Below, in pieces: positions 9,550-17,758 of a stretch of 55,674 nt of DNA. The position numbers and the translations under genes are program-made. The first letter of the stretch is position 1, and each line of letters opens with the position of its first letter. The notes beneath the pieces were generated by a model that saw only the letters and a program-made list of their open reading frames with translations, was not told where the DNA came from and did no database searches. Source of the DNA: Acidimicrobiia bacterium. Lineage in GTDB: Bacteria > Acidobacteriota > Vicinamibacteria > Vicinamibacterales > UBA2999. The stretch lies in NCBI GenBank assembly GCA_016871275.1, contig VFZG01000005.1, forward strand, positions 1 to 55,674, read 5' to 3'.

Positions 9550-10953
9550 GTGCGTTGTCTTGCGGTCTGTCATACGGAACCGGTCGTTCGGCTCCTCGAG
9601 GCAGTCCTGAGTCCGTCGGCCGAGCTCGCGGTCCTGGTGGAAAGCCGGGCGCTGGCCCGCAAGTTCGAGTCCTCAGAGCTCCCCGTGTCCGTCGATGAGG
9701 CGGATCGCGTCGACAGTTACGTGAAGATCGGTGTGCATCCCATGATGCCGGTCCTCATCGAAGACAACGGCCGCACCGGTTTGCGCAAGATCCTGGCGGC
9801 GGTTCGCAGCGCCGGCGGCGCGTTGATCTACGTGCTCGGCACCAGCGTTGCCGATGTGCTCAAGGCCGAATCGCTCCGCGCCGACTATCCCGAAGTCACC
9901 ACCATCACGCTGGCCGAGCTCGCCGGCTCCTCGCTGCTCACCGAACTGGGCCGCTCCGTGACGCGGCAGCGCGTTCAGCAATACCAGCGCTATATGGACG
10001 ATGCGGATCGCGTGCTGATTCTGACGCACAACGACCCCGACCCGGACGCCATGGCCAGCGGGCTCGCGCTGCGCACCGTCCTGCGCCGCACACGGCAAAC
10101 GGCGGTGATCGGCTGCCTCGCACCCGTGACGCGGCCCGAGAACCTGCGGATGGTGAAGCTGCTCGACCTCAAAATCGAGACGATCGCGCCGGACCAGCTG
10201 AAGCACTTCGACAAGATCGCGCTGGTTGACGTGCAGCCGCACTATTTCCAGGGCCTGCTGCCCCACGTCGACCTGGTGATTGACCATCATCCCGAGCAGT
10301 CCGGCCACAACGCCGTCTTCCAAGACATCCGGCCCGGCTACGGCTCGACGGCGACAATTCTTACCGAGCATCTGCGGGCCGTCGACATGGACATCTCCGA
10401 GCGCACCGCGACGGCGATGCTGTATGCGATCAAGTCCGATACGCTGTTCTTCAACCGCCACGCCAACCGTGCCGACATCGAGGCGTTCTCGTACCTGTAT
10501 CCTTTGGCCGATGCCAGCGCGATTCGGAAGATGGAGGGCGCCGAAATCACCGCCGAGCGCCTCGATTACCTGATCAAGGCGTGGCAGCACGGCCGCATGA
10601 TGGATCACGTGTTCTGCTCGTTCCTCGGCGAACCGCCTCGCGAAGACTTCATCCCCTACGTTGCCGACTTCTACCTGCAGCTCGAAGAAGTGCAGTGGAC
10701 GGTCATCAGCGGCGTGGTCAACGATCAGTTCGTGGTGTCGGTGAGAAACCTCGGCTACACGAAGAACGCCGGCGACTTCGTGCGGCGGTGGTTCAACGAC
10801 ACCGGCAGTGCCGGCGGACACCGCACCATGGCGAAGGCGGTGGTGCCGCTCGAGGCCTTCCAGGCGAAGTTCGGGACCTGCGAAGGCAGCCGCATCAACC
10901 AGCGGATGCTGGAGCTGGTGCTCGAGTTCCTGCATGAGGCAAAGGAGAAGTAG
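9550..10953 (+). CDS. DHH-family phosphoesterase with an extra N-terminal Rossmann-like domain
   Basis: 467 residues from GTG 9550. The DHH part begins near residue 150: motif I LTHNDPDPDA, motif II VDVQP, motif III IDHHPEQ and motif IV IKSDTLFF, followed by a DHHA1 domain with the substrate loop SAGGHR. All Mn-binding Asp/His residues are present, as in NrnA/pAp-phosphatase-type nano-RNases that hydrolyse short oligonucleotides or linear dinucleotides. The first 140 residues are extra relative to NrnA (about 320 aa). Their alternating beta/alpha pattern (GGALIYVLGTSVADVLKA) looks like a degenerate TrkA-N/Rossmann domain, possibly a nucleotide sensor. The stop codon TAG is the first three bases of a heptamer repeat array. 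Confidence 0.8.
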   Translation: MRCLAVCHTEPVVRLLEAVLSPSAELAVLVESRALARKFESSELPVSVDEADRVDSYVKIGVHPMMPVLIEDNGRTGLRKILAAVRSAGGALIYVLGTSVADVLKAESLRADYPEVTTITLAELAGSSLLTELGRSVTRQRVQQYQRYMDDADRVLILTHNDPDPDAMASGLALRTVLRRTRQTAVIGCLAPVTRPENLRMVKLLDLKIETIAPDQLKHFDKIALVDVQPHYFQGLLPHVDLVIDHHPEQSGHNAVFQDIRPGYGSTATILTEHLRAVDMDISERTATAMLYAIKSDTLFFNRHANRADIEAFSYLYPLADASAIRKMEGAEITAERLDYLIKAWQHGRMMDHVFCSFLGEPPREDFIPYVADFYLQLEEVQWTVISGVVNDQFVVSVRNLGYTKNAGDFVRRWFNDTGSAGGHRTMAKAVVPLEAFQAKFGTCEGSRINQRMLELVLEFLHEAKEK

Positions 10954-11010
10954 CCGGTAGCCGGATGCCGGTAGCCAGAACGACTTCCGGGTACCGGTTC
11001 CGGATACCGG
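10951..11010. repeat. Heptanucleotide repeat array with inverted second arm
   Basis: Four 7-base units run from 10951: TAGCCGG, TAGCCGG, ATGCCGG, TAGCCAG. The TAG of the first unit is the DHH stop codon. After a 10-base spacer, 10989-11010 is an imperfect inverted copy (its reverse complement starts CCGGTATCCGGA), giving a stem of about 22 bp. The array fills nearly the whole gap to the next gene. Confidence 0.75.
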
Positions 11011-11019
11011 CGGGGCGTG

Positions 11020-12327
11020 ATGTGCGGCTTCGCGGGGCTCGCCAACCTCGACGGCGCCCCTGCCGACGCGAGCGTTGTGGCCGCGATGACACACCTGGTC
11101 GCGCATCGTGGTCCTGACGATCGAGGCGAGCACACGTTCTCGCTGCGCGGTCGGGGCGTTGACTGCGCCGTCGGCTTCCACCGCCTGAAGATCCTCGACC
11201 TCAGCGACCGGGGCCATCAGCCGATGGCCAGCCCATCCAGTGACGTGATCCTCGCGCTCAACGGCGAAATCTATAACGCCTTCGACTACCAGGCCGAGCT
11301 CGACGCCGCCGGCGTGTCGTTGCGCAGCCGCAGCGACGCCGAGATCGTGCTTCATCTCTACGAACGGTATGGCCTGGAAGGCTTCTTGGATCGCCTGAAC
11401 GGCATGTTGGCGATGATGATCGCCGACCTGCGGCGTCACCAGATTCACCTCGTCCGCGATCACTTCGGGATCAAGCCGCTCTCCTGGACTCGCGTCGGCG
11501 CGAGCATCCTGTTTGCGTCTGAGGCCAGGGCGTTCCTCGCCCACCCCGGCTTCACCGCGGCGATTGCCGAACGTCACCTCGACGAGCAGCTCGCCTTTCG
11601 GTACGTCGCCGGAGGCGCATCGCTGTTGAAGGGCGTACACCTGCTGAGACCGGGACATCGCCTCCGGATCACGCCGGATGGCGTGACGACGACTCGGTAT
11701 GCGTCGATCCCGGACGCCACAGACGCGGGCCTGACGCCCGAAGCCGCCGTGCGCGCCACCCAATTCCAGCCGGACGCCAAGTTGGCACGCTTGCGGCCGG
11801 GTGCGAACCTGGCCGCAGCCATCGAGCGCCGCCTCGACATCTTCTCCGAGGGCGGCGGCGATCACCTGTCGAACTGGCTCAACTACGAAATGCAGACGTT
11901 CCTGGTCGACGTGTTGATGCGGCAGGACAAGATGCTGATGGCCCACGGCACCGAAAACCGGGTGCCGTTCCTCGATCGCCGGATCGTCGCGTTCGCGCGC
12001 ACGCTGAAGGCATCTCACCTGATCGGCGATGCCGGCAAGGCCATCGTCAAGGCACTCGCCCGCCAGGTGTTTCCGCCGGCGTTTGTCGACCGCGCGAAGG
12101 GTGCGTTCAACCTGCCGTTGTCGCAGTACTTCCGGGGCCGGCGGTTCGGTGAGTTGATGGAGGAGGCGTGGCTGCCCGGCATGAAGCGGCGCGGCCTGGT
12201 GAGCGAGACGGCGGTGCGGGCCTTGTGGCGGCGATCGCTGTCGGCGCCGGCCTTGACCGAGGTGCTGTGGATTCCCGTGGCGCTGGAGGTGTGGGCGCAG
12301 CAGTTCGTCGATGGCAGGCGGGCCTGA
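11020..12327 (+). CDS. Asparagine-synthase-like protein lacking the ATP pyrophosphatase core
   Basis: 435 residues against about 600-650 for AsnB. The N-terminal glutaminase domain (1-210) is complete: with the ATG at 11020 the nucleophile Cys is residue 2 (MCGFAGL), and Arg55, NGEIYN (81-86) and SRSDAE (104-109) are in place. The protein then jumps from the start of the synthetase domain (about 245) to its last third (about 283: LNYEMQTFLVDVLMRQDKM, then ENRVPFLD). The SGGxDS pyrophosphatase loop and the second ATP-site block are missing, so it should not make asparagine or another amide; it might still hydrolyse glutamine. The frame is intact throughout. A GTG at 11017 is also in frame but would displace the Cys. 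Real truncated paralogue or assembly collapse cannot be separated here. Confidence 0.75.
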   Translation: MCGFAGLANLDGAPADASVVAAMTHLVAHRGPDDRGEHTFSLRGRGVDCAVGFHRLKILDLSDRGHQPMASPSSDVILALNGEIYNAFDYQAELDAAGVSLRSRSDAEIVLHLYERYGLEGFLDRLNGMLAMMIADLRRHQIHLVRDHFGIKPLSWTRVGASILFASEARAFLAHPGFTAAIAERHLDEQLAFRYVAGGASLLKGVHLLRPGHRLRITPDGVTTTRYASIPDATDAGLTPEAAVRATQFQPDAKLARLRPGANLAAAIERRLDIFSEGGGDHLSNWLNYEMQTFLVDVLMRQDKMLMAHGTENRVPFLDRRIVAFARTLKASHLIGDAGKAIVKALARQVFPPAFVDRAKGAFNLPLSQYFRGRRFGELMEEAWLPGMKRRGLVSETAVRALWRRSLSAPALTEVLWIPVALEVWAQQFVDGRRA

Positions 12328-12337
12328 CGGCCCGCCT
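12316..12337 (+). terminator. Hairpin with the AsnB-like stop codon in its loop
   Basis: AGGCGGGCC and GGCCCGCCT make a perfect 9-bp stem around the loop TGAC, whose TGA is the stop codon of the AsnB-like gene. The arm ends one base before the stop codon of the convergent trans-sulfuration gene, so it can serve both strands. No U-run is present. Confidence 0.6.
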
Positions 12338-13501
12338 CTAAGCGAGCGCGTGATCGAGGTCCGCGATCAGATCGGAGGCGTCTTCGAGGCCGATCGACAG
12401 GCGGATCATGCCCTTCGACACGCCTGCCTTCGCAAGCTCCTCGTCGGTCAGTCCGTACTGCGACGTCAGCATAGGCAGGCTGCAGATGCTCTCCACGCCT
12501 CCCAGGCTGGCCGCCCGCTTGATCACCTTCAACCTGTCGAACACGCGATAAGCGCCGTCCTTGCCGCCCCTCACGTCAATCGTCACCATACCACCGAAGC
12601 CGCTCATCTGGCCTTTCGCAATGGCGTGATCCGGGTGTGACGCGAGGCCCGGGTAGTAGATGCGCTCGATGTTGCGGTGCGACTCGAGGAACCGAGCCAC
12701 CGACAGCGCGTTGGCGTTGTGCTGCAAGACGCGCAGCGGCATGGTCTTCATGCCCCGCCCGAGTGCGAACGCGGGCATCGGATCCATGATGCCGCCCAGC
12801 AACCGCCGCATTTTCGCCATGGGCGCGAGCAGCGCCGTGGCACCGGACAGCACGCCGCCGGTGACGTCGCTGTGGCCGTTGAGGTACTTCGTGCAGCTTT
12901 GCATCGACAAGTCGATGCCCATCGACAGGATCGGCTGGTTGACGGCGCTGGCAAAGGTGTTATCCATGCCCGACAGCACACCGGCCTTCCGGCAGGCCGC
13001 CGCCACGGCGCGGATATCGATGCACCGCAACGTCGGGTTGATCGGCGACTCGAACCACACCAGCTTCGTCTTCGGGCCAATCACCATCGACGGATCCTTC
13101 AGCTCGTCGATCGACACGAACCGCCTGGCGATGCCAAGTTTGGGCAGCAGGTCTTCGAGGATGTGGAAGGTGCCGCCGTAGATGGCCGAGCAGCAGATGA
13201 TCTCGTCGCCGGCTTTCAGCAGGGTGATGAACGCCGTTGCGATCGCCGCCATGCCGCTGCTGAACAACAGCGCGCGCTCGGCCCCGTCCACGGCCGCCAG
13301 CTTCTGCTCCACCGCGACCACGGTGGGATTCTCGTAGCGCGAGTACAGGTAGCCGTTCAGTGTGCCTTCCTGGTACTGCTCGACGTCGGCGACCGAGGCG
13401 AACACGAAGGTGCTGGTTTCGTAGATCGGTGTGGTCAGCGAGGGGGTCTGGCCGGTATCGATCCCTTCACCGGCGTGAATCAGCTTGGTGGCCTGCTTCA
13501 T
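12338..13501 (-). CDS. PLP-dependent trans-sulfuration enzyme (cystathionine gamma-synthase/lyase family)
   Basis: 387 residues, normal for the Cys/Met metabolism PLP family. The PLP lysine lies in SCTKYLNGHSDVTGG. Other family marks are YSRYENPT, the SSGMAAI phosphate-binding turn and WFESPINPTL. These enzymes act on gamma-substituted amino acids (O-acyl-homoserine plus cysteine, cystathionine, or methionine). The reaction cannot be fixed from sequence, so no symbol is given. It follows the patatin-like gene on the same strand, separated by a heptamer repeat array that fills the region before its ATG. Confidence 0.85.
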   Translation of the reverse strand: MKQATKLIHAGEGIDTGQTPSLTTPIYETSTFVFASVADVEQYQEGTLNGYLYSRYENPTVVAVEQKLAAVDGAERALLFSSGMAAIATAFITLLKAGDEIICCSAIYGGTFHILEDLLPKLGIARRFVSIDELKDPSMVIGPKTKLVWFESPINPTLRCIDIRAVAAACRKAGVLSGMDNTFASAVNQPILSMGIDLSMQSCTKYLNGHSDVTGGVLSGATALLAPMAKMRRLLGGIMDPMPAFALGRGMKTMPLRVLQHNANALSVARFLESHRNIERIYYPGLASHPDHAIAKGQMSGFGGMVTIDVRGGKDGAYRVFDRLKVIKRAASLGGVESICSLPMLTSQYGLTDEELAKAGVSKGMIRLSIGLEDASDLIADLDHALA

Positions 13502-13511
13502 GGAGGAACAG

Positions 13512-13596
13512 TATCCAGTAGCCGGTCGCCAGTAGCCAGAAAAAACCCGGCGTTTCTCTGGTCACCGGCTACTGACTACCGGATACTGGCTACTGA
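13512..13596. repeat. Heptanucleotide repeat array, inverted pair, entering the patatin 3' end
   Basis: Units CAGTAGC, CGGTCGC, CAGTAGC run from 13516 to 13536. Units GCTACTG, ACTACCG, GATACTG, GCTACTG, the inverted form, run from 13568 to 13595. The 29-base arms 13512-13540 and 13557-13585 match at 22 of 29 positions. The last codons and stop (13576-13578) of the patatin-like gene are inside the right arm. Confidence 0.75.
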
Positions 13597-14988
13597 CTCA
13601 CCAGAAGCGCCGAGGAACGGCTCGATGAACTGCCGGTAGGTATCCTCGTATCCCCGCTCCATGAGCTCGTCGAGGGAGTGCAGCCGGTCGGACCGTTCGT
13701 CGTACGCGCCCGCCAAATCCAGTGGACGGACGGGATTGTGCGACGGTCGGATCAGGTACAGCCCCTGGAACCGATGGTGCAGGTGGCGCGCCGCATCGGA
13801 GAGCGCCGCGGCTTCGCAGGAGCCAAGCTGTTCACCGATGCGGCCGAGGCCATCGAGGCGCGCCGGCCGAAGCTCGTGCGGGCCGGGCGGCTCCGGCGTG
13901 GCCGTGACGATCATGACCTGCTCGGCGCCGGCCGCGGCGGCCTCCTCAATCAACCGGCCAATGCTCGATGGCCGATCGCTCAGGCGGTGTGTCTCGCCGC
14001 GCCAATATGAATCCGGCGCGAAGCGAACCAGGCGAGGCTCGCTGACCCCGGGCAGGCAGAGCGCCGCCGCAAGCACGTCCGCCAGAAACCCCTGGGTGCC
14101 GCTCGCCAGATCCTGGGCTTCGGCGCGGCGCAGGGCGCTCACGCTGCCCGGCGCGGGAAACAGCATCTTGCGGTACGGATCGCGCACCAGTCCGAACACC
14201 ATGTCCCGGCTGGCATCGAGGTCGTGCACGACCATCAGCAATTCGCGAAAGCCTGGCTGCCCCAGGTTCTCGCCCAGCAACTCGGCGTAGCGCCGGCTGA
14301 GATCCTCCGCCGCCGGTGTCTTGATCGAGGCGCCGCCCTTCAGGAGACGCCAGACCGTTTCGGTGGCCTGCTGCACGGCGACGCCCGCACCAATCGGCGC
14401 GCCGAGCAACGAGCACAGCCGGCTCCCGGACGATCGTCGCGACAACGGCGAACGCCACCACGCGATCCAGGCGCCGAGGCCGAGGACGATCAGCGCCAGG
14501 GTGGAAAACAGCGCTGCCAGCCGAGGGATCCAGGTTGGCAGCATGGCCGGCATGAAGGCCTGATGGATGAAGTAGACAAACCCGTCCACGAATGAGGCGC
14601 CGGCCTCGAGCCCGGCCATGCCCAGCAGCAGCGAGAACGGAAAGACCACCACTCCGAGCAACAGCACGGCGGCGGGAATGGCGAGCACGATCAGCAAGGC
14701 GATCGACAACCATCGCAGGACGGTGAACGGCCACCGCCAGTGATAGAGCGTGGCGACATGGGCGGATCGCCAGAAGCCCGAGGGCTCCCAGAGCTGGGCG
14801 CCGCCATCGACGGCCGCGAGAACCGCGGCCAGCGTACCCACACCGCGGCCGCCGACCAGGTCGATCTTGACGCCCGCCTCCTGCAGCGCCCGCAGCGCGC
14901 CGGCGTGGTACGCGCCGTCCGCGCCCGTGCCGGTGAACAGCAGCGCGGTGCGTCGCTCTGGAGAATATGAATCGCGAGGCTCGGTCAA
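13576..14988 (-). CDS. Patatin-like membrane protein without a catalytic serine
   Basis: 470 residues. The N-terminus has the patatin oxyanion loop GTGADGAYHAGAL (residues 20-32). The expected nucleophile elbow GxSxG is GRGVG (47-51), so Ser is replaced by Gly. No Asp-Gly dyad follows in the region LPGVSEPRLVRFAPDSYW where it would be expected. Two or three membrane helices (about 81-118 and 150-175) split the domain, which is unusual. A pseudoenzyme is likely: it may bind lipid or act as a scaffold. The last residues (SVASIR) are encoded by the heptamer array. It lies 51 bases downstream of greA on the same strand. Confidence 0.65.
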   Translation of the reverse strand: MTEPRDSYSPERRTALLFTGTGADGAYHAGALRALQEAGVKIDLVGGRGVGTLAAVLAAVDGGAQLWEPSGFWRSAHVATLYHWRWPFTVLRWLSIALLIVLAIPAAVLLLGVVVFPFSLLLGMAGLEAGASFVDGFVYFIHQAFMPAMLPTWIPRLAALFSTLALIVLGLGAWIAWWRSPLSRRSSGSRLCSLLGAPIGAGVAVQQATETVWRLLKGGASIKTPAAEDLSRRYAELLGENLGQPGFRELLMVVHDLDASRDMVFGLVRDPYRKMLFPAPGSVSALRRAEAQDLASGTQGFLADVLAAALCLPGVSEPRLVRFAPDSYWRGETHRLSDRPSSIGRLIEEAAAAGAEQVMIVTATPEPPGPHELRPARLDGLGRIGEQLGSCEAAALSDAARHLHHRFQGLYLIRPSHNPVRPLDLAGAYDERSDRLHSLDELMERGYEDTYRQFIEPFLGASGESVASIR

Positions 14989-15039
14989 AGGTCTGCGCTC
15001 TCTGAGCCTGCTGCGGCCCTGGAAAGTCGCTCCGCGGCC

Positions 15040-15501
15040 CTAGTCGTCGTGGATCGTAACGAGCTTCAGTATCTCAAACTTTCGCGTGCCGTTGGGGGTC
15101 GTGACGGTGACGTCATCGCCCTCTTCCTTGTTGAGGATGGCGCGGCCGATGGGCGAGGACGTGGAAATGAGCCCCTTCTCGGCATCCGCGTCTTCCGGCA
15201 TGACCAGCTGGTAGACCATCTCCTGGTCCTTCTCGCGGATGGTCACCGTCGAGCCGAAGCCGGCCTTGCCGTGCGGAATGCGGTCGAGATTCATCAGCGC
15301 GATCTCGCTCATGCGCCGCTTGAGCATGGCAATGCGCGCGTTGATGTAGGTCTGGCGCTCCTTGGCCGCCTGGTACTCGGCGTTCTCGCGCAGGTCGCCC
15401 AGCTCGCGCGCGCGCTGGATCTCCTTGGGGAGTTCCATGTGCAGCTCGCGCTCGAGGGCGTTGACCTCGTCTTCAAATCTCTTGAGAAGCTTTTCCTTCA
15501 T
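15040..15501 (-). CDS. greA: Transcription elongation factor GreA
   Basis: 153 residues. The N-terminal coiled coil carries the acidic tip motif GDLRENAEY, which enters the RNA polymerase secondary channel and triggers cleavage of backtracked RNA. The C-terminal FKBP-like domain includes the signature SPIGRAILNKEEGDDVTV. Length is close to E. coli GreA (158). ATG 15501 is preceded by a TACACT box (15516-15521). It diverges from the rRNA methyltransferase gene; patatin and the trans-sulfuration gene follow on the same strand. Confidence 0.92.
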   Translation of the reverse strand: MKEKLLKRFEDEVNALERELHMELPKEIQRARELGDLRENAEYQAAKERQTYINARIAMLKRRMSEIALMNLDRIPHGKAGFGSTVTIREKDQEMVYQLVMPEDADAEKGLISTSSPIGRAILNKEEGDDVTVTTPNGTRKFEILKLVTIHDD

Positions 15502-15515
15502 CGCTCAAACTTCGG

Positions 15516-15521
15516 AGTGTA
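15516..15521 (-). promoter_or_regulatory. -10 box of greA
   Basis: TACACT on the minus strand, 14 bases before the greA ATG, giving a leader of about 7-8 bases. Confidence 0.45.
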
Positions 15522-15553
15522 GCACAGCGTTTCTCGCCCGGCCTCTTGCCGGA

Positions 15554-15559
15554 CATAAT
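15554..15559 (+). promoter_or_regulatory. -10 box of the rRNA methyltransferase gene, leaderless arrangement
   Basis: CATAAT lies 6 bases before GTG 15566, so the transcript should begin at the start codon. It shares a 64-base divergent region with greA. Confidence 0.45.
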
Positions 15560-15565
15560 AATCGG

Positions 15566-16342
15566 GTGATTACCAGCAGGCAGCACCCTCTGGTGAAGGA
15601 GTTTCGCGAGCTGGCCCGGGCCGCAGGTCCCCTGATGCTGCTCGACGGCTGGCACCTGCTCGGTGAGGCCGCGACGGCGCGCGTCACGGTTGAGAAGATC
15701 GCCATCTGCGGGTCCCCCAGCGACCGCGAACAGTCGATCGTCGATGCCCTGCGGCGCTCGGGAGCACAGGTGGCACAGGTGTCCGGGGCGGTGTTGAACG
15801 CGTTGTCGCCGGTGGACTCCCCTTCCGGCGTGGTCGCATCGGCGCGCATTCCGGCGATGGCGTCGGCATCGGTGCTGGCGCCCGCCCCTGCGCTCGTGCT
15901 GGCGGCCGCCGGCCTGCAGGATCCCGGCAACGCCGGCGCCATCATTCGATCTGCGGCCGCGGCCGGTGCTACCGGCGTGGTACTCGATGCACTCTCGGCC
16001 GATCCGTGGAGCTGGAAGGCGCTGCGCGCCTCGATGGGCAGCGCCTTTCACCTGCCGGTGGTCCGCAGCCGCGCCCTCGGCAGCCTGGTCAAGGAGTGGA
16101 AGAACGCCGGCGTCCGCATCTTCGCCACCGTACCGCGCGGCGGCACGCCGATGTATGGGGCCGACTTCTCCGGGCCGTCCGCCGTCCTGCTCGGCGGCGA
16201 GGGCCGCGGCATTCCGGATGAGTTGCTCGCCATCGCCGACGTGCGCGTCAGCATCCCGATGCGCGGCGCGATCGAATCATTGAATGCCGCGGTGGCCGCC
16301 GCGGTCTTGCTGTATGAAGCGCAACGCCAACGGTCCGGTTGA
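15566..16342 (+). CDS. SpoU/TrmH-family RNA 2'-O-methyltransferase
   Basis: 258 residues. It has an N-terminal substrate-binding domain beginning ITSRQHPLVKEFRELA, typical of RlmB/TsnR-like enzymes. The knotted SPOUT domain follows with its three motifs: DPGNAGAIIRSA, LGGEGRGIP and IESLNAAVAAAVLLYE. These bind S-adenosylmethionine and place a ribose methyl on rRNA or tRNA. The exact target is not clear from sequence. The GTG start at 15566 gives the usual N-terminus; the longer open frame upstream overlaps greA. rarA follows after 29 bases. Confidence 0.85.
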   Translation: MITSRQHPLVKEFRELARAAGPLMLLDGWHLLGEAATARVTVEKIAICGSPSDREQSIVDALRRSGAQVAQVSGAVLNALSPVDSPSGVVASARIPAMASASVLAPAPALVLAAAGLQDPGNAGAIIRSAAAAGATGVVLDALSADPWSWKALRASMGSAFHLPVVRSRALGSLVKEWKNAGVRIFATVPRGGTPMYGADFSGPSAVLLGGEGRGIPDELLAIADVRVSIPMRGAIESLNAAVAAAVLLYEAQRQRSG

Positions 16343-16371
16343 GGCGAGGCGGACGGTCCCCCGGGAATGAC

Positions 16372-17697
16372 ATGAGTCTCTTCGACAAACAACCCGCGCC
16401 GGTCGACCCGAAGACGGTCCCGCTCGCCGAACGGATGCGTCCACGCTCGCTCGATGAGGTCATCGGCCAGGACGCACTCGTGACGCCTGGCCGTCCGTTG
16501 CGCGAGATGATCGATCGCGATCTACTTCAGTCGATCATCCTCTGGGGCCCGCCGGGTACCGGCAAGACGACGCTGGCGCGCCTGATTGCCGACCTCACCA
16601 AAGCGGAGTTCGTCGCCTTCAGCGCGGTGCTGGCCGGCATCAAGGACGTGAAGGAGGTCATGGCCGCGGCCGAACAGCGCCGCCGCCTCACCGGACGCCG
16701 CACCATTGTCTTTGTCGACGAGATCCACCGCTTCAACAAGGCGCAGCAGGATGCGTTTCTGCCCCGCGTGGAAAGCGGCGACATCGTCCTGATCGGCGCG
16801 ACCACGGAGAATCCGTCGTTTGAAGTGAACGCGGCGCTGCTGTCGCGGTCGAAGGTGTTCGTCCTGAAGCCGCTCGACGAGGCTGCGATTGTTGCGATCC
16901 TGCGCACCGCGCTGACCGATGCCGAGCGCGGCCTCGGCACACTCCATCCTGAGGCAGACGACGACTCGCTGGGGGCGATGGCGCGCTTCGCCAACGGCGA
17001 CGCGCGATCGGCGTTGAACCTGCTGCAGCTGACAGTGTCATCGGCGAAGCAGCCCGCCGGCCGCCCCCGCATCGATCGCACGCTGCTCGAACAGGTGCTC
17101 ACCAACAAGGCGTTGCTCTACGACAAGAGCGGCGAGGAGCACTACAACCTGATGTCGGCGCTGCACAAGTCGATGCGCAATAGCGACGCGGACGCGTCGA
17201 TCTACTGGCTGGCACGAATGCTCGAGGCCGGCGAAGATCCGAAATACGTCGCGCGCCGGCTGATTCGGTTTGCGTCGGAAGATATTGGCAACGCCGATCC
17301 GCAGGCTCTGGCGATCGCAGTCACTGCCAAGGACGCGGTGCACTTCATCGGCATGCCCGAAGGCAATACCGCGCTCGCCCAGGCGGTGCTGTATCTGGCC
17401 ACGGCGCCGAAGAGCAACGCCGTCTACCTGGCCTATAACGCGGCGGCCGACGCCGCCAGGAACGATGTGGCGGCACCGGTGCCGCTGCACATTCGCAATG
17501 CGCCGACGAAGCTGATGAAGCAGCTCGACTACGGGAAGGGCTACCAGTACGCCCACGACCAGCCCGATGCCGTCGCGAACATGGATTGCCTGCCGGAGAA
17601 CTTAAAGGGCCGGGAGTTCTACAAGCCCACGGAGTTCGGCTTTGAGAAGGAAGTAAAGAAGCGGCTCGAGTGGTGGAAAAGGAGACGACTGGATTAG
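16372..17697 (+). CDS. rarA: Replication-associated recombination ATPase RarA (MgsA)
   Basis: 441 residues. AAA+ ATPase with Walker A GPPGTGKTTLA, Walker B VFVDEIHRFNKAQQDAFLP and sensor 1 IGATTENPSFEVN, all diagnostic of RarA/WRNIP1. The C-terminal tetramerisation domain includes the family block YDKSGEEHYNLMSALHKSMR and a terminal GREFYKPTEFGFE. It acts at stalled replication forks. The start MSLFDKQ at 16372 is preferred over an in-frame codon at 16339. Its TAG stop abuts a heptamer array. Confidence 0.93.
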   Translation: MSLFDKQPAPVDPKTVPLAERMRPRSLDEVIGQDALVTPGRPLREMIDRDLLQSIILWGPPGTGKTTLARLIADLTKAEFVAFSAVLAGIKDVKEVMAAAEQRRRLTGRRTIVFVDEIHRFNKAQQDAFLPRVESGDIVLIGATTENPSFEVNAALLSRSKVFVLKPLDEAAIVAILRTALTDAERGLGTLHPEADDDSLGAMARFANGDARSALNLLQLTVSSAKQPAGRPRIDRTLLEQVLTNKALLYDKSGEEHYNLMSALHKSMRNSDADASIYWLARMLEAGEDPKYVARRLIRFASEDIGNADPQALAIAVTAKDAVHFIGMPEGNTALAQAVLYLATAPKSNAVYLAYNAAADAARNDVAAPVPLHIRNAPTKLMKQLDYGKGYQYAHDQPDAVANMDCLPENLKGREFYKPTEFGFEKEVKKRLEWWKRRRLD

Positions 17698-17757
17698 TTG
17701 CTGGTTGCTGGGCATTTCCTCGCAACCAGTAACCAGCAGCCAACGACCAGCACCCGC
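17697..17757. repeat. Heptanucleotide repeat array between convergent genes
   Basis: GTTGCTG, GTTGCTG run from 17697 to 17710, the first G being the last base of the rarA stop. The inverted side has CAACCAG, TAACCAG, CAGCCAA, CGACCAG (17723-17750). The arms can fold into an imperfect hairpin spanning the whole gap before the PQQ dehydrogenase stop. Confidence 0.72.
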
Positions 17758-17758
17758 T

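Noticed and set aside
10951-11010. Heptamer arrays as CRISPR
   Set aside because: Units are only 7 bases, adjoining, degenerate and without spacers; no cas gene is present.
9673-12018. Long open frame on the minus strand (781 codons) and similar ones at 17705-19618 (+) and 27819-29678 (+)
   Set aside because: They lie opposite or across clear genes, are rich in Arg, His, Gln and Pro, and show no motif. Long antisense frames are expected in DNA of this GC content.
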